Source: Strix aluco (taxonomy: Eukaryota; Chordata; Aves; Strigiformes; Strigidae). From it: 64,000 nucleotides of DNA. Below, piece by piece: positions 60,928 to 64,000 of the stretch. Under the pieces are notes generated by a model. That model searched no databases, was not told the DNA's origin, and worked only from the letters and a program-made list of their open reading frames with translations. A program made the translations under genes and the position numbers. The stretch is taken from contig NC_133932.1 of NCBI RefSeq assembly GCF_031877795.1, forward strand, positions 21,516,180 through 21,580,179. The letters are read 5' to 3'. How positions within the stretch are numbered: the stretch's first letter is position 1; the number at the start of each line of letters is the position of its first letter.

Positions 60928-63299
60928 CCAGGTTCTGAAATAAAACCCTGTCGTATGTGATACTGTACTGTAGCTAATGTAACTTACTGTTGTGACAAGA
61001 ACCCATATTTTTGGTATTAAACTGAACGACTTCCTTTGCCAGCCTTTTACATGTGTATGTTTTGAAAGACATGAATATCTTGTAAACCTATACTAGTTTT
61101 CAATGTGTCTAGTAGCACCTACCTGGTTCTCTCAAACTACCATATTATATTAACATATTATTGCATTTTTCCACAGATGGGTATGGAGTGAACTGTAAAA
61201 ACAAGCATGCAATCACATCAATGCAGACTTATTTCTTTAAAATGTCATACTGTATATGATTTATTATGTTAACACTCAACCACATCATATTATTTATGTC
61301 TGTATATTTTGAAAAAAAGTGCTGCTTTGATTGACGTCACCCTTCTTTCTTAGAAATTAACAAGATAAATGTTTCAACAAAAACAATTAAAATACTCTAA
61401 TATTGTCCTTAAAAGGTTTATACTCTTCTGATAAATAATCTGACACAGCACCTTTATCTTCCATTTTACCATACTACATGATGTCATACTTCAAACTCTC
61501 CCTTCCCACACAAAAATAAAATCCCAGAAGAAAGTCCTTTACAGCAGACCATCATGCTTTTAGGCTTCACAAGTACAGCAACCAGAGAGAAACACTCTTT
61601 TGTCAAAGGTGCAAAACTTAGGAGCAAGAAAAGCTCCAGCTAGACTAACTTGCGTTCTCCAGTGTAGAATCACTTCCAAGAGCTGTTACGGCAACCTTTT
61701 TATTTCATTGGAAGAGGATATAAGCCAATGGGCTTACAGTGTTTTGTTGTCATATTTAAGAGCATGTGATTTTTCAGCTGTCAATTACACAAAAAATTTC
61801 AGAAATAATCCAAACAGAGACTTTCACTGTGGAGCTAAAAGCATGGCAGGAATTCTCTATCATTCACGGTGACATAAGTTTGTACCTCACAAAATGCATA
61901 GACAGGAATTTAATATAAAGAATTAGTCCATTTACTGTATACACAAAACATATATCTTTTGTTTTAACACTTCTATTTTTTTCTTTTTTTTTTTTTTTTC
62001 TTTTTTCTTTTTTTTGGCAAACCAACATAGAGAAGCAGCTCTGGAACTGCCAAATCAAAATTTGAGAATTTTAGCAACTCAATAGTATTTTTTAAGGATA
62101 GTAATCAAATGTGGTTGTAATTTAAAACCTGAGGCTGTGCACTGCTTGTTAGCTTAAAACTACCTTTCCATATAACATTGTGCTTCCATTGTATAACAAA
62201 GAAAAAATTAACAAGAACTAGAAAAGTTTGCTGCTGAACAGTGCTAGGACATACAGACAAAAAAATACTAATACATGTTATCTACTCAGAATATTGATTT
62301 GAGTCATATCTAAAGGGATATAATGGACATTAGAAAATGCTTACTTGTGACTGACTTAGCTACTGCCAAAAAAGTTAAATATGTATCAAATAATGTTTAA
62401 TTGAATTTATTATATGCACTATATACAGATACTAAAATGCCTTGCAGTTGTGCCCCATGAACACTTCAAATTTGAGTAGGCAGGTGAGTTCATGTGAAGC
62501 AAATAAATTATAAAACCAGAAATTACTCATAAAGTTCTCTAATCTTTGCAATCTCAAAAAGCAGTAAAAGGGCCGGAAAAATTTGTTTCAAATGAAGCAC
62601 TATTATCTAACTTTGCAGAATCTGTATAGCTATTCAGCATGTTTTTACCACTGAAACATGGCACTGTTGTCAAGGTACCATTTAAAACATAACATAACAA
62701 AACAAAAAATTCAGTGGACTTTTTTTCCACCAAATCCTGGCGTACAAGAAACTATACTAAAAAGATTTCAGTTTGTGTTTCCTAGGGCATATGTTTCAAA
62801 AACAAGTTGCTTTTTGAACTACAGATAGACATGTATAAAACATTTTTTGTAAACCTCTAATCTGAGACTTAACATTTTATGTAAGTAGATTAGGTCCTTA
62901 CCTAATAGTATTTGTTATGAATATTGTTCTATGACACACTAGTAGGGACATGATAAAAGAAAACTGAAAAAGAAGAAAGCTGCATAACATTTAAAAATGT
63001 AGAAAACTTGGATTAAGATGATGATTAACATTGTTAAGGCTGTATATTCAAGCACTGTATGTTAAGAGAGCAGTGGATATGAATTTTAGGCAATAAGAAA
63101 TGTCCTGCTTTACGCATGATGCTGTAATTATAGAATGATGATGTCAACAGCTGATTGTTGGCATAAACTGGCTACTTATAGCAGGTATGCGAGTTAATAA
63201 AGATAGCAGAAGATGGCAGAAATGAATTCTGAGAAATGATAGCCAGTTTTCTCCAGCAGTCAGCCTGATAAGTAAAACTCCAAGATTCTAGCTCTGCAT

Positions 63300-63418
63300 C
63301 TAAATGAAATACTCTTTTTTCTCCTCTGCATTGACTTGGCTGCCTTCTGCATTGATAATGGCTGTGTCGGCATCAGGTGCATCTTCAGCTCCTTTTGCTT
63401 CATTTGTTAAATATGTTC
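63300..63418 (-). CDS. CADM2: CADM2 (SynCAM2) terminal coding exon, partial gene
   Basis: This is the last coding exon of cell adhesion molecule 2, a single-pass immunoglobulin-superfamily protein of neuronal and synaptic membranes. Only the C-terminal 38 complete residues are here; the extracellular Ig domains and the membrane segment lie upstream, beyond the right edge. On the minus strand the exon begins with GA, completing a split Gly codon (phase 1), and reads [13 protein letters not shown], then [14 protein letters not shown], then [11 protein letters not shown] and a TAG stop at 63300-63302. The 119 bases equal 2 + 38 codons + stop. The first part is the juxtamembrane FERM/protein 4.1-binding region known in the CADM family. 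The final EYFI is a class II PDZ ligand, a type that binds CASK/MPP/syntenin-like proteins. CADM1 differs in this tail (THEAKGADDA, GGQNNSEE), so the paralogue call is CADM2. The frame is intact with no breaks. The identification rests on remembered family sequence, not a search. Confidence 0.96.
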
Positions 63419-63470
63419 CTACAGGAATCAGTACAAGAGAAAAGGAAAAAAAAAAAAGATTAGGTTTTTT
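63419..63470 (-). other. CADM2: Splice acceptor and polypyrimidine tract of CADM2 last exon
   Basis: On the minus strand a pyrimidine-rich run of about 25 bases (an unbroken T stretch, then CCTTTTCTCTTG) is followed by TACTGATTCCTGTAG. The AG falls at 63420-63419, directly before the first exon base at 63418. TACTGAT could serve as a branch-point-like sequence, although it lies unusually close to the AG. The reading frame extends upstream through this tract, but it would encode low-complexity Phe/Leu residues that do not belong to CADM2. This supports the splice site as the true exon boundary. Confidence 0.9.
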
Positions 63471-64000
63471 TTTAGCTTTAAACTGCATTATAGGAAGTAC
63501 ATTTCTAACAATGCTCCAATTAATACATGAACGGACAAATATTTTTACACAATTTTAGTATACATCATACAGGTATGCTCAACTTTCTAATTTGTCTAAG
63601 AAATATTTATAGTATTAATACTGATAATGCACATACACAAATTCCAGTATATCCCCAATAAATTAAGGAAATCTTTAAATAAAAATCCACTTTATCTAAC
63701 TGCAGTAATATGTAATATATTTTGCAATTATAGAATAAGTGATAAAATCTTGGTTATTTCATTGAACAGCTACCCATAAAAAAACAAATGAACTCTGAAG
63801 ACTTAGTTATTCATAAATGCTTTTTTTTTTAAAAAAAAATGGTCACTGATTATTTTTGTGTTTCTATTTTTTCTCGATCGTATCTATAGTCATTTCCAAG
63901 AATTACAAAACTGAGGTAGTTTTATTAATTGAACCTACTCAAATTATGCTATCACAGATATTTCCATGTTCAGGATATGAATAAAAAGAATTGTGTACAA
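63471..64000 (-). other. CADM2: 3' part of the last CADM2 intron
   Basis: The sequence is AT-rich with A and T runs (for example 63821-63838) and no coding signal. By position it is intron between the terminal exon and the preceding CADM2 exon, which is outside the window. I see nothing else specific in it. Confidence 0.8.

Larger units (their letters stand above)
55867..63299 (-). other. CADM2: Presumed CADM2 3' UTR (distal end uncertain)
   Basis: On the minus strand the transcript must continue past the TAG at 63302-63300 into non-coding DNA. CADM2 orthologues are known to carry a several-kb 3' UTR, so most of this AT-rich stretch is probably transcribed. Minus-strand AATAAA signals (TTTATT on the plus strand) occur at 62406-62411, 61699-61704, 61260-61265, 59270-59275, 58011-58016, 56325-56330 and 55867-55872. 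A further one at 52940-52945 lies beyond the interval given. I cannot tell which are used; the left boundary chosen here is simply the 55867 signal, which has a GT-containing stretch downstream. The interval also holds a (TC)15 microsatellite and several old palindromic transposon remnants, listed separately. The stop-proximal part (61900-63299) is especially AT-rich, with T-rich and A-rich runs. Confidence 0.5.

Noticed and set aside
63419..63488. CADM2 coding sequence continuing upstream of 63418 in the same frame
   Set aside because: The open frame there encodes a low-complexity Lys/Phe/Ser stretch over a polypyrimidine tract, and a clean AG acceptor sits at the boundary. It is intron.
1..64000. 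CRISPR arrays, tRNA or rRNA genes, bacterial operons
   Set aside because: No spaced identical repeats, no tRNA-like B-box sequence in a plausible cloverleaf, no ribosomal sequence. The DNA is vertebrate and non-coding.

Overview
This is AT-rich vertebrate nuclear DNA, almost certainly from a bird. The main evidence is a CR1 LINE fragment at about 34950-35852. It keeps the avian-type 3' end: a run ending in GGTCCTTTCCAACCC, followed by a short ATTCTGTGATTCT-type tail. There is no operon structure, no dense coding, no CRISPR array, and I recognise no tRNA or rRNA. Nearly all short open reading frames here are chance ORFs in non-coding DNA or pieces of decayed retrotransposons.

The only host gene I can support is at the right edge on the minus strand. 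Positions 63300-63418 are the terminal coding exon of CADM2 (SynCAM2, an immunoglobulin-superfamily synaptic adhesion molecule). The exon encodes the cytoplasmic tail and ends in the PDZ ligand EYFI. A strong splice acceptor precedes it, and 63419-64000 is the 3' part of the last intron. The minus-strand 3' UTR should run from 63299 toward lower coordinates. CADM2 is known for a very long 3' UTR, so it may cover several kb, but its end cannot be fixed from sequence alone. The rest of the window, about 1-55000, is the gene desert downstream of CADM2.

Three LINE fragments stand out, all on the plus strand: an old, heavily decayed CR1 with a recognisable 3' end (about 7985-9508), a 3'-truncated CR1 (about 21130-22357) and a younger 5'-truncated CR1 (about 34950-35852). 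MIR-type SINE remnants lie at about 4595-4845, 41600-41785 and 48010-48115. Several old palindromic MITE-like elements lie within or next to the presumed CADM2 3' UTR (56222-56274, 58041-58100, 59244-59700, 60811-60927), and a weaker one lies at 45435-45510.

Other features are an exact 43-bp tandem duplication (36453-36540), a (TC)15 microsatellite, long A or T homopolymers (several inside CR1 copies), a C-rich tract that is G4-capable on the minus strand (45967-45992), an isolated GC-rich island (23730-24310), and AT-rich stretches with POU-octamer motifs that could be conserved enhancers. I found no convincing undescribed biological system. The most interesting signal is the cluster of old palindromic transposons in the likely 3' UTR and flank of a synaptic gene.
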